Assembly: GCF_019857205.1 (NCBI RefSeq) | Contig: NZ_JAHWXO010000005.1 | Span: 186,001 to 250,000, forward strand | Reading direction: 5' to 3' | Origin: Qipengyuania pacifica | Lineage (GTDB): Bacteria; Pseudomonadota; Alphaproteobacteria; Sphingomonadales; Sphingomonadaceae | Length of the DNA: 64,000 bases | Shown: positions 36,470 through 45,704 of the stretch, in pieces | Layout of the letters: each line of letters opens with the position of its first letter | How positions within the stretch are numbered: position 1 is the first letter of the stretch | The notes under the pieces: generated by a model | What the model saw: only the letters and a program-made list of their open reading frames with translations | Databases searched by the model: none | Told to the model about the DNA's origin: nothing | Made by a program: the position numbers and the translations under genes

Positions 36470-37392
36470 CACAAGGCACCCACAATTACGTAGCTGATGA
36501 TCGCAACGCATCGGTCGTCATCGACATCAACGGGGACCACTTCCCGCGACCGGACGCAAAGATCAGCGTCTTCGACAGCGGCTTCATGCTGGGCGACGGC
36601 GTATGGGAAGGCATTCGCCTGCATCATGGCCGCCTCGCCTTCCTGGATCGGCACCTCGACCGTCTGTGGCGCGGAGCGAAGGCCATCCACATGGATATCG
36701 GCGTCTCGCGCGAAGAACTGGAACGCCGCCTCTACGCCGTACTCGATGCAAACGGCATGCATGGCGATGGCGTCCATATCCGCCTGATGGTGACGCGCGG
36801 CATCCGTTCGACGCCATATCAGGACCCTCGAGTGGTGGTGACGCCTGCCACCATTGTGATCATCCCGGAATGGAAGGAGCCTGCACCCGAAACCGCAACA
36901 CGGATGCTCGCGCTGGCCACTGTCCACGTGCGCCGGGGCTATCCCGACGTTCAGGACCCGATGCTGAATTCGCACAGCAAGCTCAACTGCATAACTGCAT
37001 GCATTCAGGCGGCGCAGGCTGGTGCCGACGAGGGGCTGATGCTCGATCCGCACGGGTTTGTCGCGACCTGCAATTCCACGCATTTCTTCATCGTCAAGGA
37101 TGGGGAGGTGTGGACCTCCAGCGGCGACTACTGCCTCGACGGGATCACGCGCGGGGTCGTCATCGAGATCGCGCGGAAGGCAGGAATTACCGTGCGCGAA
37201 CGCAACTTCTCGCTGACCCATGTCTATGGCGCGGACGAAGCCTTCACCACCGGCACCTTCGCCGGCGTAGCGCCCATCGGGTCGATCGACGGACGGGTGA
37301 TTGGCGAAGAACGCGGCCCGATGGTCGAGCGGCTGCAACAGCTCTATCTGGCGCGTCTTGCTGACGAGGTGAGTGGAAGGAGCCGTCCATGA
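36466..37392 (+). CDS. Class IV PLP aminotransferase (BCAT/DAAT-like)
   Basis: A 308-residue fold-type IV aminotransferase. GDGVWEGIRLHHGRLAFLDRHLDRL is the N-terminal core (two halves), the PLP Lys is in NSHSKLNCITACIQA, and GITRGVVIEIARKAGI binds the phosphate. It could act on branched-chain or D-amino acids, or on an analogue; motifs do not decide. It overlaps both neighbours by ATGA, so antiporter, aminotransferase and sulfotransferase-like protein form one coupled unit. Confidence 0.85.
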   Translation: MTQGTHNYVADDRNASVVIDINGDHFPRPDAKISVFDSGFMLGDGVWEGIRLHHGRLAFLDRHLDRLWRGAKAIHMDIGVSREELERRLYAVLDANGMHGDGVHIRLMVTRGIRSTPYQDPRVVVTPATIVIIPEWKEPAPETATRMLALATVHVRRGYPDVQDPMLNSHSKLNCITACIQAAQAGADEGLMLDPHGFVATCNSTHFFIVKDGEVWTSSGDYCLDGITRGVVIEIARKAGITVRERNFSLTHVYGADEAFTTGTFAGVAPIGSIDGRVIGEERGPMVERLQQLYLARLADEVSGRSRP

Positions 37393-38111
37393 CCATTCGC
37401 ATCGCAATGTGGTCCGGCCCGCGCAACATCTCGACCGCGATGATGCGCAGTTTCGGTGCGCGCCCCGACTGTGCGGTTTCGGACGAGCCATTCTACGGTG
37501 CCTTCCTGAAGGCGACCGGAGAACCGCATCCGCTGGCAGCCGAAACGATCGCCGATATGGATTGCGACTGGCATTCGGTGCTGGCCACCCAATCCGGGCC
37601 CCCGCCCGGTGGCGAACCGGTCTGGTACCAGAAGCACATGCCGCACCACATGGTAGGCCCGGTGTCGATTGCCGACATGCCCGACCACCGGCACGCCTTC
37701 TTGATAAGAGCGCCGGAACGGGTCGTTGCAAGTTACCAGCAGAAGAATGAACTGCGGCGTGCCGAACTGCTTGGTTTCTCCCGTTTGCGGCGGTATTTCG
37801 ATTACGAGCGGGAGCGTAAGGGGACCGTCCCGCCCGTCGTGGACTCAGATGCCATCCTCAATGATCCGCCAATGATGCTGGAAAAGCTTTGTGCGGCTTT
37901 GGGCATCGGTTGGGACACTTCGATGTTGCATTGGCAAACCGGTCCACACCCCGAAGACGGCATTTGGGGCCGGCATTGGTACGACAAGGTCAACGCGTCG
38001 ACTGGCTTCGGTAAACCACCCGCGGACCTGCCACAATTGGAGGGGGCATTTGCCGATGTGGCGGCCGAATGCCGTGAGGATTACGAGGCCCTGTTGCAAC
38101 ACGCCTTGTGA
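37389..38111 (+). CDS. Sulfotransferase-like P-loop protein
   Basis: A 240-residue protein beginning IRIAMWSGPRNISTAMM, which places a phosphosulfate-loop-like sequence (GPRNISTA) right after the first strand, then RAPERVVASYQQKNE as the likely 3'-phosphate region. This resembles sulfotransferases or a branched-chain-aminotransferase-associated family; the substrate is unknown. The ATG lies in the aminotransferase stop, so it probably works with that enzyme or on its product. Confidence 0.65.
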   Translation: MTIRIAMWSGPRNISTAMMRSFGARPDCAVSDEPFYGAFLKATGEPHPLAAETIADMDCDWHSVLATQSGPPPGGEPVWYQKHMPHHMVGPVSIADMPDHRHAFLIRAPERVVASYQQKNELRRAELLGFSRLRRYFDYERERKGTVPPVVDSDAILNDPPMMLEKLCAALGIGWDTSMLHWQTGPHPEDGIWGRHWYDKVNASTGFGKPPADLPQLEGAFADVAAECREDYEALLQHAL

Positions 38112-38198
38112 TGCATCCTGTCGCAAAGTAAAATCGTTTCATCGCAACCTCTTGCGCCGGATTTCGCACCGTTCGTTTCCTTCCCCGAGGAGACAGAG

Positions 38199-38378
38199 AT
38201 GGAATATGAAATCAGGGATGACCCGCAGGGCCTCGAAGAGAGCGATCATGCCAACCGGGACGGCGGATTGGTCGAAGACCATGTCGCTCTGGAAAGGCTG
38301 CGAAGCACGCGCCAGGCAGGCCATCGGGAGCATGATCGCAGCGGCGCCTTTTCGGGCGCACCATTGCAGGCGGAGTAG
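38199..38378 (+). CDS. Small hypothetical protein next to tRNA-Ser
   Basis: A 59-residue frame with a good ribosome site (GAGGAG, 6 bases before the ATG). The predicted protein starts MEYEIRDDPQGLEESD, is rich in Asp, Glu, Arg and His, and has no membrane segment and no known domain. The stop at 38376-38378 is one base from the encoded CCA end of the tRNA on the other strand. Function unknown. Confidence 0.5.
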   Translation: MEYEIRDDPQGLEESDHANRDGGLVEDHVALERLRSTRQAGHREHDRSGAFSGAPLQAE

Positions 38379-38379
38379 C

Positions 38380-38469
38380 TGGCGGACAGGGTGGGATTCG
38401 AACCCACGAAGGGCTTGCACCCTTGCCGGTTTTCAAGACCGGTGCATTCAACCGCTCTGCCACCTGTCC
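38380..38469 (-). tRNA. tRNA-Ser(TGA)
   Basis: On the minus strand: acceptor GGACAGG with CCTGTCC, then G and an encoded CCA. The anticodon stem CCGGT/ACCGG encloses the loop CTTGAAA, giving anticodon TGA, which reads UCN serine codons. A long variable arm (AAGGGTGCAAGCCCTT) is typical of Ser. The T-arm is GTGGG-TTCGAAT-CCCAC. No integrase gene or duplicate of the 3' end is seen nearby. Confidence 0.97.
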
Positions 38470-38594
38470 GCGAGCCGAGGCTAGCTAGTCGTATCTTTTC
38501 GATTTGTCACGTCTTTGCGGGAACATCGATAGCGGGTTCTCCGTAAACGACAGATGACACTTGCGGTTCAGCTTCACTCTGCGACAACCTCCTC

Positions 38595-39617
38595 ATGATT
38601 TTTCAAAGATTTTTAGCCGCCCTCGGGGCGTTAGCACTCGCGCTCCCAGGTATGCCAGCGAATGCTCAGGACAATCTGAGTTTCGATGCATACCTGCAAT
38701 TGCTCATTGCGCGCGCGCGGGCGGAAGGGGTCAGCGAGGCTACGCTGCAACGAATGACGTCGGGTCTTCAACCAAGCAGTCGTGTGATCGAACTCGATCA
38801 GAGCCAGCCTGGCTCGTCGAGTGGCTCCGGCTATCCTCCGCTCGCGCCTTACATCGCCACGCATGTCGATTCGGCACGGATCAGCGGTGGGCGCAGTGCC
38901 CGCGCGACCTGGTCTGGCCCTTTACGGGCGATCGAACGGCAATATGGCGTTCCGGCCGAAATTCTCGTCGCCATCTGGGGGCATGAAACAGCCTACGGTG
39001 CCGTGAAGGGTGGCTTCGACTTGTCGCAATCGCTGGCTACCCTCGCTTGGGAAGGTCGCCGCCGCGATCTGTTTGCGAGCGAATGGGTTGCGCTCATGAA
39101 AGTGGCTGACAAGGGCTACTCGCGTAACGAACTGAAAGGCAGCTGGGCAGGTGCCTTCGGCAATCCGCAATTCCTGCCGTCGGTCTATCTGCGGCTAGCA
39201 ACGGATGGCGATGGTGATGGCCGGGCAGATATCATGAACAATAGCGCTGATGCGCTGGCCTCTATCGCCAATTATTTCCGCGATGCCGGATGGCGCAACG
39301 GTCAACCTTGGGGTGTACGCGCCTCGGTTCCCTCTGGCTTCAACGTGAACGCCTACCGCAGCCCCATCGTTGCCCCGGTTTGCTCGCGCGTTCACGAGCG
39401 CCATAGCGTTTACAAGCCGGTCCGCGAATGGCGCAGCCTCGGCATCCAACCACAACGCGCGATTGGTGATGATACGCTCGCGACGCTGTTCCAGCCTGAT
39501 GGGCCGGGTACGCCGGCATGGCTGCTGACTTCGAACTATCGGGTCATCCTCGAGTATAATTGCTCGAACTATTACGCGATGAGTGTGGGGCTGCTCGCTG
39601 ATGAAATCGCCAATTAA
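38595..39617 (+). CDS. Lytic murein transglycosylase (MltB/SltB type)
   Basis: A 340-residue periplasmic enzyme with a signal peptide (LAALGALALALPGMPANA). It cleaves glycan strands with 1,6-anhydro-MurNAc formation. Catalytic Glu in AIWGHETAYG; SWAGAFGNPQFLPSVYLR and the calcium-binding-like DGDGDGRADIMNN follow, as in MltB. The lipobox of E. coli MltB is not present. It overlaps the rlpA-like gene by 17 bp. Confidence 0.9.
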   Translation: MIFQRFLAALGALALALPGMPANAQDNLSFDAYLQLLIARARAEGVSEATLQRMTSGLQPSSRVIELDQSQPGSSSGSGYPPLAPYIATHVDSARISGGRSARATWSGPLRAIERQYGVPAEILVAIWGHETAYGAVKGGFDLSQSLATLAWEGRRRDLFASEWVALMKVADKGYSRNELKGSWAGAFGNPQFLPSVYLRLATDGDGDGRADIMNNSADALASIANYFRDAGWRNGQPWGVRASVPSGFNVNAYRSPIVAPVCSRVHERHSVYKPVREWRSLGIQPQRAIGDDTLATLFQPDGPGTPAWLLTSNYRVILEYNCSNYYAMSVGLLADEIAN

Positions 39618-40599
39618 GACTACGCTTGCCGTAGTGACTGCATTGGTTGCGCTCGCGCCTGCCGGTGGCACGAGCTATGCCAAGGACCAGCCGGACGATA
39701 CCTCCTCGTCTGTCAGGACCGGTCCGGCAGCGGATTACCCGGTGGTAATCGGCGAGCCTTATGTGATCGACGGCGTTACTTACACGCCGATCGACACGAT
39801 GAATTACGATCAGGTCGGCTATGTGACCGAAGACGCCCCTGGCGCGTCGGGCATAACCGGAGCGCACCGCATCCTGCCGCTTCCCAGCTATGTCGAGGTG
39901 ACATCGCTGGATAGCGGCCGAACAATCCTCGTTAGGCTTGAACGGCGCGGGCCGATGACCGGCGACGGCCTGGTGGCCCTGTCTGCACCCACTTTAGCGC
40001 AGTTGGGCGTTGTCGCAGGAGCACCGATCCGCATGCGACGCGTAAATCCGCCCGAAGACCATCGGGCGGACCTTCGTGCCGGAAATGAAGCCCCCCTTCG
40101 CATGGACACGCCCGCTGGTCTGCTCGAGGTCCTGCGCCGACGCTTGCCGGAACAGGGCGCCGCGCCGCTTGGCGATCCGCGCCAGGCTATGGTCAGCGGC
40201 AAGGAACCAACCGAAAGCATTGTGATGGCAATTGACCCGACAAGCGAAGCCGTCATGACGTCAGAGCGGACTGAGCCGGAGGACGTCGAGCAGGCTGCAG
40301 TCGCCGCGCCCATGACGCCAGGTGTCGAATTGGCCGAAGCAGGTGAAGGTGCTGCTGAACCGGCCCAACCATCAAGCCCGCCAACTGCGGAAGGTGGCTA
40401 TGTCGTGCAGCTCGGTGCTTTTGCCATCCGCGCCAATGCCGAGAAGCTTGCGCGTGAGGTCGATGGCAGCATCGCTACCAGCGGTCGGTTCTCCTTGGTT
40501 CGCGTCGGGCCCTTCACAAGCCGTGGACAGGCCGAACAGGCGCTCGCCAAGCTGCGCGCGCGCGGTTATAGCGATGCTCTGATACATTCACTGGACTGA
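39601..40599 (+). CDS. RlpA-like SPOR-domain septal protein
   Basis: A 332-residue exported protein. A double-psi beta-barrel (about residues 80-150: GAHRILPLPSYVEVTSLDSG, VRLERRGP) and a C-terminal SPOR domain (about 260-330: GYVVQLGAFAIRANAEKLAREV), which binds denuded peptidoglycan at the septum. Pseudomonas RlpA uses an Asp eight residues before the His of AAHKTLP; here that position is Gly, so catalysis is doubtful. Start ATG 39601 overlaps the transglycosylase end; a GTG at 39583 is also in frame. Confidence 0.8.
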   Translation: MKSPIKTTLAVVTALVALAPAGGTSYAKDQPDDTSSSVRTGPAADYPVVIGEPYVIDGVTYTPIDTMNYDQVGYVTEDAPGASGITGAHRILPLPSYVEVTSLDSGRTILVRLERRGPMTGDGLVALSAPTLAQLGVVAGAPIRMRRVNPPEDHRADLRAGNEAPLRMDTPAGLLEVLRRRLPEQGAAPLGDPRQAMVSGKEPTESIVMAIDPTSEAVMTSERTEPEDVEQAAVAAPMTPGVELAEAGEGAAEPAQPSSPPTAEGGYVVQLGAFAIRANAEKLAREVDGSIATSGRFSLVRVGPFTSRGQAEQALAKLRARGYSDALIHSLD

Positions 40600-40633
40600 C
40601 AGGCCGCGGCTCTCGCCCGGCACGGGAGCAAAC

Positions 40634-41794
40634 TTGCGTAACCGCCTGATGTCGCTGGCTCTGCTGACGACGATTCATATCGCAACACCTCTGGGTGCGC
40701 AGAACAAGGTGACTGCGCGGATTCCCGATGTGCAGGATGCGCCGATCGCCTATCTGCTCGATACGTCCAGCGGACAGGTGCTGTACGAACGCGACATTGA
40801 CCGCCGCTTCATGCCCGCGTCCATCACCAAGGTGATGACCACGTTCCTGGCGTTCGAATGGATGGAAGAGGGCCGTCTGTTCCCTCAGCAAGTCTATGGT
40901 GTTCGACCGGACACGTTCCGCAAATGGAACCGCAAGGGTTCGACCATGTTTCTCCCCGCCGACGCTCGCGTGACGGTCGACGATCTCTTGCATGGCATCA
41001 CCACCGTTTCAGCCAATGACGGAGCCGTCGTGCTGGCAGAAGGTGCGGCCGGATCGGTCGAGGACTGGGTCGCCGCGATGAATTCGAGGGCTCATGCGAT
41101 CGGAATGTCGAATAGCCATTTCGGGACGCCCAATGGCTGGATGGACGGCGGAAAGACCTTCGTGACCGCCCGCGATCTCGGCACGCTGGCGCAAGCCATG
41201 GTCACGCGGCATCCCTCCAAATATCGGCATTTCGTGGGCGCGACGGGTCTGAAATACAACGGCATCGAACAGCGCAATCACGACCCCATATCCGGTGTCG
41301 TTGAGGGCGCCGATGGTATCAAGACCGGCTTTACCAATCAGGCAGGCTACGGCTTTCTCGGCTCGGCGAAGCGGAACGGTCAGAGGCTTGTGATGGTCGT
41401 CGCAGCGAGTCCGACCGGCAGGGGCCGGAACAAGGCGGCGCGTGAATTCATCGAATGGGGTTTTCGCAATTTCGAAAGCCGCGTCCTGTTCGGAGAAGGG
41501 GAGCGCGTGGCCAGCGCGCAGGTACAGGACGGCGGAGTATCCGAAGTCAGGCTGATCGCCCCGCGCGGCGTGCGGATATCCATTCCCCGTGGCAGCAATC
41601 CGGACGTTTCCCTGTCCTTGCGATACGAAGGGCCATTGCAAGCGCCGGTTGCCAAGGGGGAGGAGGTGGCCGAACTGGTCGTCTCCATCGCCGGCATGCC
41701 CCAGCACCGCGTGCCTCTGGTAGCAGGAGAGGAGGTCATCGAAGCGACTGCGCTCCAGCGTGTGTTCAATGCCTTCAAGGGTTGGGCAACGTGA
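40634..41794 (+). CDS. dacC: D-alanyl-D-alanine carboxypeptidase (PBP5/6 family)
   Basis: A 386-residue low-mass PBP that trims the terminal D-Ala from stem peptides. S63-I-T-K66 (PASITKVM), S126-A-N128 and K230-T-G232 form the active site; a C-terminal PBP5-type beta domain follows. The start is TTG 40634, supported by GGGAG 5 bases upstream; ATG 40649 would cut the signal peptide. The stop overlaps tmk by GTGA. Assignment to dacC rather than dacA is by convention. Confidence 0.92.
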   Translation: MRNRLMSLALLTTIHIATPLGAQNKVTARIPDVQDAPIAYLLDTSSGQVLYERDIDRRFMPASITKVMTTFLAFEWMEEGRLFPQQVYGVRPDTFRKWNRKGSTMFLPADARVTVDDLLHGITTVSANDGAVVLAEGAAGSVEDWVAAMNSRAHAIGMSNSHFGTPNGWMDGGKTFVTARDLGTLAQAMVTRHPSKYRHFVGATGLKYNGIEQRNHDPISGVVEGADGIKTGFTNQAGYGFLGSAKRNGQRLVMVVAASPTGRGRNKAAREFIEWGFRNFESRVLFGEGERVASAQVQDGGVSEVRLIAPRGVRISIPRGSNPDVSLSLRYEGPLQAPVAKGEEVAELVVSIAGMPQHRVPLVAGEEVIEATALQRVFNAFKGWAT

Positions 41795-42429
41795 CCCGTG
41801 GCCGCTTCATCGCCTTCGAAGGCGGCGAGGGGATGGGCAAGTCGACCCAAGCCCGATTGCTCTCGGATTGGCTGCAGCGGGATGGAATCAAGGTTGAATT
41901 GACGCGCGAACCCGGCGGCACTCCAGGTGCCGAAGCTATCCGCAATCTGCTGTTGTCACCTCCGGGGGAGGGGTGGACGCCCGAGGCCGAAGCGCTGCTG
42001 TTTGCTGCCGCCCGCGCCGATCACGTCGCGCGCAGGATCCGGCCGGCACTCGAGGCGGGATCCTGGGTTGTGTGTGATCGCTTTATCGATTCGAGCCGTG
42101 CCTATCAGGCGATCGCGGGCGGATTGGGCGACGATAGAGTCAGCCAGCTTCACCGGATCGGTAGCGCCGGGCTGCTTCCCGATCTGACGCTCCTGATCGA
42201 TGCGCCGAATGATGCGGTCGCCGCGCGCCTGGCCAAGCGTGATGGCGACACGAGCGACGCCATTGGCGGGCGAGCCGCAGATTACCACGCGGCGGTGAAC
42301 GCGGCGTTTCGCGATTTCGCCAATACCGAACCGGACCGGTTTGCCGTCATCGATGGTTCCGGATCGATCGAAGAGGTTCATCAGCAGGTTGTCGCTGCCA
42401 TTTCGCAGCGGTTCGAGGTTACGGCATGA
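41791..42429 (+). CDS. tmk: Thymidylate kinase
   Basis: A 212-residue kinase converting dTMP to dTDP. P-loop GGEGMGKST at residues 11-19, dTMP-site TREPGG, and VCDRFIDSSRAYQ (DR[YFH] motif). GTG 41791 overlaps the dacC stop (GTGA). Followed by holB with ATGA: the tmk-holB pair is widely conserved in bacteria. Confidence 0.97.
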   Translation: MTRGRFIAFEGGEGMGKSTQARLLSDWLQRDGIKVELTREPGGTPGAEAIRNLLLSPPGEGWTPEAEALLFAAARADHVARRIRPALEAGSWVVCDRFIDSSRAYQAIAGGLGDDRVSQLHRIGSAGLLPDLTLLIDAPNDAVAARLAKRDGDTSDAIGGRAADYHAAVNAAFRDFANTEPDRFAVIDGSGSIEEVHQQVVAAISQRFEVTA

Positions 42430-43376
42430 CCCTGCTCGGCCATGAAGCAGCTTGGCGCGAATGGCACAAGGCCATGGCCGGGGACAGAATGCATCATGCA
42501 TGGCTGCTCGCCGGTCGGCGCGGCGTCGGCAAGGCCACATTCGCGCTTGCCGCTGCTCGCGAACTGGTCGGGGCCGATGGACAGGCAGACCAGCATCCCG
42601 ATATTCACGTCCTCTCCTTCGCGCCGAAGGACGACAAGGAAGAGCGTAAACGCGCCGAAGGAAAGTCCTTCGAACTGGCTCGCTCAATTCGGATTTCCCA
42701 AGTCCGCGCCATGCAAAGTCGGCTGAGCACGCGGCCGACCATGGGCGAAAAGCGGGCGATCATTATCGACCCGGCGGACGATCTCGAGAGAAACGCAGCG
42801 AACGCTCTGCTGAAGAGCCTCGAGGAGCCGCCCGTTGGCACGTACTTCCTGCTGGTTGCGCATAGTCCTGCCCGGCTACTGCCCACGATCCGTTCGCGCT
42901 GCCGCGTCCTTCGCTTCCCGACCGTCAGCGATAACGAGATGAACCGACTGCTGATAGAGTTGTCCCCGGGCGCCGATGATGCCACCCGGTCTGCGGCGAT
43001 TGCCGCGGCAGCAGGATCGCCCGGGGCCGCTCTCGAATTCGTCGATATGGAACTCGGCAAAGTCGCCCAGGAAATGCGCGCTATTCTTGATCGGGGTGAC
43101 CCCGATTTTCGAATGCGCGGGACACTGGCAGGCCTGATCGGCGGACGCCCCGATCGCAATCGCATCCGCGCCGTGCTGGAACTTGCGAGATCGGTGGTGG
43201 GTCAGAGGCTTGAGAACAATCTGTCCGACCCGCGCCGGATAATCGACACGCACAGTGAGCTGGTCCGCCTCACCGGCGAACAACCGACCTATAATTTCGA
43301 CGCCGGATTGCTCGCAATGGAAATCGGTACCTTGCTCGCCAACGCTGCCACCGCTAGCGAGCGAGCCGATGGCTGA
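42426..43376 (+). CDS. holB: DNA polymerase III delta' subunit
   Basis: A 316-residue clamp-loader subunit. LLAGRRGVGKATFALAAA is the degenerate P-loop of delta'; EEPPVGTYFLLVAHSPARLLPTIRSRCRVLRF (split over two motifs) is the sensor-1/SRC region shared with DnaX. ATGA overlap with tmk and an 8-bp overlap with metG place it in a continuous operon. Confidence 0.95.
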   Translation: MTLLGHEAAWREWHKAMAGDRMHHAWLLAGRRGVGKATFALAAARELVGADGQADQHPDIHVLSFAPKDDKEERKRAEGKSFELARSIRISQVRAMQSRLSTRPTMGEKRAIIIDPADDLERNAANALLKSLEEPPVGTYFLLVAHSPARLLPTIRSRCRVLRFPTVSDNEMNRLLIELSPGADDATRSAAIAAAAGSPGAALEFVDMELGKVAQEMRAILDRGDPDFRMRGTLAGLIGGRPDRNRIRAVLELARSVVGQRLENNLSDPRRIIDTHSELVRLTGEQPTYNFDAGLLAMEIGTLLANAATASERADG

Positions 43377-44928
43377 ACCGTATTACCTTACCACCGCAAT
43401 CCACTATCCCAATGGCAAGCCGCATATCGGCCATGCTTATGAGACGATTGCAGCAGATGTTGTCGCCCGTTTCCAACGTTTGCGCGGACGCGACGTTCGT
43501 TTTCAAACCGGAACAGACGAGCACGGCCTCAAAATGGCGCAGAAAGCTCGCGATCTGGGCCAGAGTCCGCGTGAGCTAGCTGATGAAATGTCCGGGTATT
43601 TCAAGGAATTGTTCGATGTTCTGAACATATCCTATGACCGGTTCATTCGAACGACCGATGACGATCATCATCGCGCCAGCCGAGCAATCTGGCGGGCGAT
43701 GGAAGCCAAAGGCGATCTTTACCTCGATCGCTACGAAGGCTGGTATTCCGTACGTGACGAGGCTTACTACGACGAAAAGGAACTCGTCGAAGGGGAGGGG
43801 GGCGAAAAGCTATCCCCGCAGGGAACACCTGTCGAATGGACGGAGGAAGAGACATGGTTCTTCCGTTTGTCGAGATATGCCGAACCGCTTCTGGACGTGC
43901 TGAACGCACCAGGCTTCATCGAGCCGGCGAGTCGCCGTAACGAAATGGTCGCCTTCGTCGAGCGCGGATTGCAGGATTTGTCCGTCAGCCGAACCAGCTT
44001 CGATTGGGGTGTGAAGGTTCCCGATAATGACGGCCACGTGATGTACGTCTGGGTGGATGCTCTGACGAACTACATCACCGGCCTCGGTTATCCGGATGGT
44101 GGCGAATTATGGGACAAGTTCTGGCCTGCCGATCTGCACTTGATCGGCAAGGACATCGTTCGTTTCCACGCGATCTACTGGCCAGCTTTCCTGATGAGCG
44201 CGGATCTGCCGCTGCCGAAGAAGGTGTTCGGCCATGGCTTCCTGCTCAACCGGGGTGTGAAGGAATCGAAGTCGCTCGGGAATGTCACCGACCCGATGGA
44301 ACTTGCCGAAACATTCGGCGTCGATGCGCTGCGCTACTTCCTTTTGGCAGAGGTAACCTTCGGCCAGGACGGCAGCTATTCGGCAGAAGCTCTTGTAAAC
44401 AAGGTGAATGCTGAACTCGCCAACAGCTTCGGCAATCTCGCACAGCGTACATTGTCGATGATCGCCAAGAATATGGATGGGAAGCTGGAGCAGTTCGAAA
44501 CGCAGCCCGCCGATGATGAGCTTCTGGCAAAGGTCACTGAAGCGTGCGCAACCGAACTGCCGCGAGAATTCGAGAAGCTGAACTTCTCCGTTGGGATCGA
44601 AGCATGGCTCAGGGCCGTTTATGCCTGCAATGCCTATGTCGATGAACAGGCGCCCTGGGCGCTCAAGAAAACTGACCCCGAGCGGATGAAGGCGGTACTG
44701 CAGACCTTGTTTATTGCTATCCGCGATCTCGCTATTGCGATCCAACCGGTTGTACCGGAAAAAGCAGCTGCGGTGCTTGATCAGCTCGGCATTTCAACCG
44801 ATCGCCGTAGTTACGCCGATCTTTCGGACCAGAGCTGGTTTGGCGAATTGGTAACCGCCGATCATGCAATCGACAAACCTACCCCTATCTTTCCGCGCCT
44901 GGAACTTCCCACCGAAGAGGCTGCGTGA
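43369..44928 (+). CDS. metG: Methionyl-tRNA synthetase
   Basis: A 519-residue class I synthetase. HIGH motif GKPHIGHAY, TDEHGLK, and the KMSKS equivalent KESKSLG. The zinc-knuckle cysteines of longer MetRS forms are not seen, and there is no C-terminal tRNA-binding dimer domain, as in the shorter alphaproteobacterial form. ATG 43369 (MAEPYYLTTAI) is chosen; the frame is open 38 codons further upstream but over holB. Confidence 0.97.
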   Translation: MAEPYYLTTAIHYPNGKPHIGHAYETIAADVVARFQRLRGRDVRFQTGTDEHGLKMAQKARDLGQSPRELADEMSGYFKELFDVLNISYDRFIRTTDDDHHRASRAIWRAMEAKGDLYLDRYEGWYSVRDEAYYDEKELVEGEGGEKLSPQGTPVEWTEEETWFFRLSRYAEPLLDVLNAPGFIEPASRRNEMVAFVERGLQDLSVSRTSFDWGVKVPDNDGHVMYVWVDALTNYITGLGYPDGGELWDKFWPADLHLIGKDIVRFHAIYWPAFLMSADLPLPKKVFGHGFLLNRGVKESKSLGNVTDPMELAETFGVDALRYFLLAEVTFGQDGSYSAEALVNKVNAELANSFGNLAQRTLSMIAKNMDGKLEQFETQPADDELLAKVTEACATELPREFEKLNFSVGIEAWLRAVYACNAYVDEQAPWALKKTDPERMKAVLQTLFIAIRDLAIAIQPVVPEKAAAVLDQLGISTDRRSYADLSDQSWFGELVTADHAIDKPTPIFPRLELPTEEAA

Positions 44929-45704
44929 TGCTGGTCGATAGCCATTGTCACCTGGAATATGAGGGGCTGGTCGACGAACAGGAAGCCGTGCTCGATCGTG
45001 CGCGCGGTGTAGGGGTTGAGGCCTTTCTCAATATTTCGACGAAACAAGCCGAATGGGCGCAGGTCGTGGGCACGGCGCAGAAAACGGCGGATGTTTACGC
45101 CAGTGTCGGCATTCACCCGCATCATGCGGATGAGCATTCAGAGCTCGAAAGGGCTGACCTCCTGGCTGCGGCGAAGGGTGGGAAGGTCATCGGCATCGGT
45201 GAAACCGGTCTCGACTATTACTATGATCATTCCGACCGCGAGGCGCAGAAGCACCTGTTTCGCCTTCACATCGATGTCGCGAGAGAGCTGCAGCTTCCTG
45301 TAATCATTCACACGCGTGATGCAGAGGATGACACTCTTGCCATCCTCAAGGATGAAATGGGGAAGGGGGCCTTTCCAGCCCTCATTCACTGCTTCACTGC
45401 ATCGGCCGACTTTGGTCAGCAGGTACTCGATCTTGGGCTGTCCATTTCCATATCGGGCATCGTTACGTTCAAGAATGCTCGCGACCTGCAGGAATTTGCC
45501 AAAGCCATTCCTCAAGACCGTCTACTGGTCGAAACCGACAGCCCGTTCCTTGCTCCGGTTCCTCACCGTGGCAAGACATGTGAACCCGGTTTCGTGCATG
45601 ATACGGCAACATTCCTGGCGGACCTTCGCGGCGAAAGTCTCGACAGCCTGGCTGAATACACGACCCGGAATTTTTATGCGCTCTTCAGCAAGGCGGTACC
45701 GTGA
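44928..45704 (+). CDS. tatD: TatD family metal-dependent deoxyribonuclease
   Basis: A 258-residue amidohydrolase-fold protein. LVDSHCHLEY (metal His pair), GIGETGLDYYY, LPVIIHTRDA, IHCFTAS and VETDSPFLAP are the five TatD motifs. TatD acts on DNA 3' ends in repair or degradation, possibly also as a general hydrolase. ATG 44928 overlaps the metG stop by one base; it is coupled by GTGA to the next gene. The metG-tatD pair is common. Confidence 0.93.
   Translation: MLVDSHCHLEYEGLVDEQEAVLDRARGVGVEAFLNISTKQAEWAQVVGTAQKTADVYASVGIHPHHADEHSELERADLLAAAKGGKVIGIGETGLDYYYDHSDREAQKHLFRLHIDVARELQLPVIIHTRDAEDDTLAILKDEMGKGAFPALIHCFTASADFGQQVLDLGLSISISGIVTFKNARDLQEFAKAIPQDRLLVETDSPFLAPVPHRGKTCEPGFVHDTATFLADLRGESLDSLAEYTTRNFYALFSKAVP

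Noticed and set aside
33001-36511. Long minus-strand frames opposite lpdA and the Kef-type gene
   Set aside because: His/Asp-rich antisense translations of well-identified genes.
36463-37731. 422-codon minus-strand frame opposite the class IV aminotransferase
   Set aside because: Antisense shadow; the plus-strand genes overlap by ATGA and have PLP and P-loop motifs.
38380-38469. tRNA-Ser as an integration site
   Set aside because: No integrase, no direct repeat of the tRNA 3' end and no change of gene type on either side.
38631-38639. TTAGCACTC, the left half of a CIRCE element
   Set aside because: The right half (GAGTGCTAA after 9 bases) is missing and it lies inside the transglycosylase gene.
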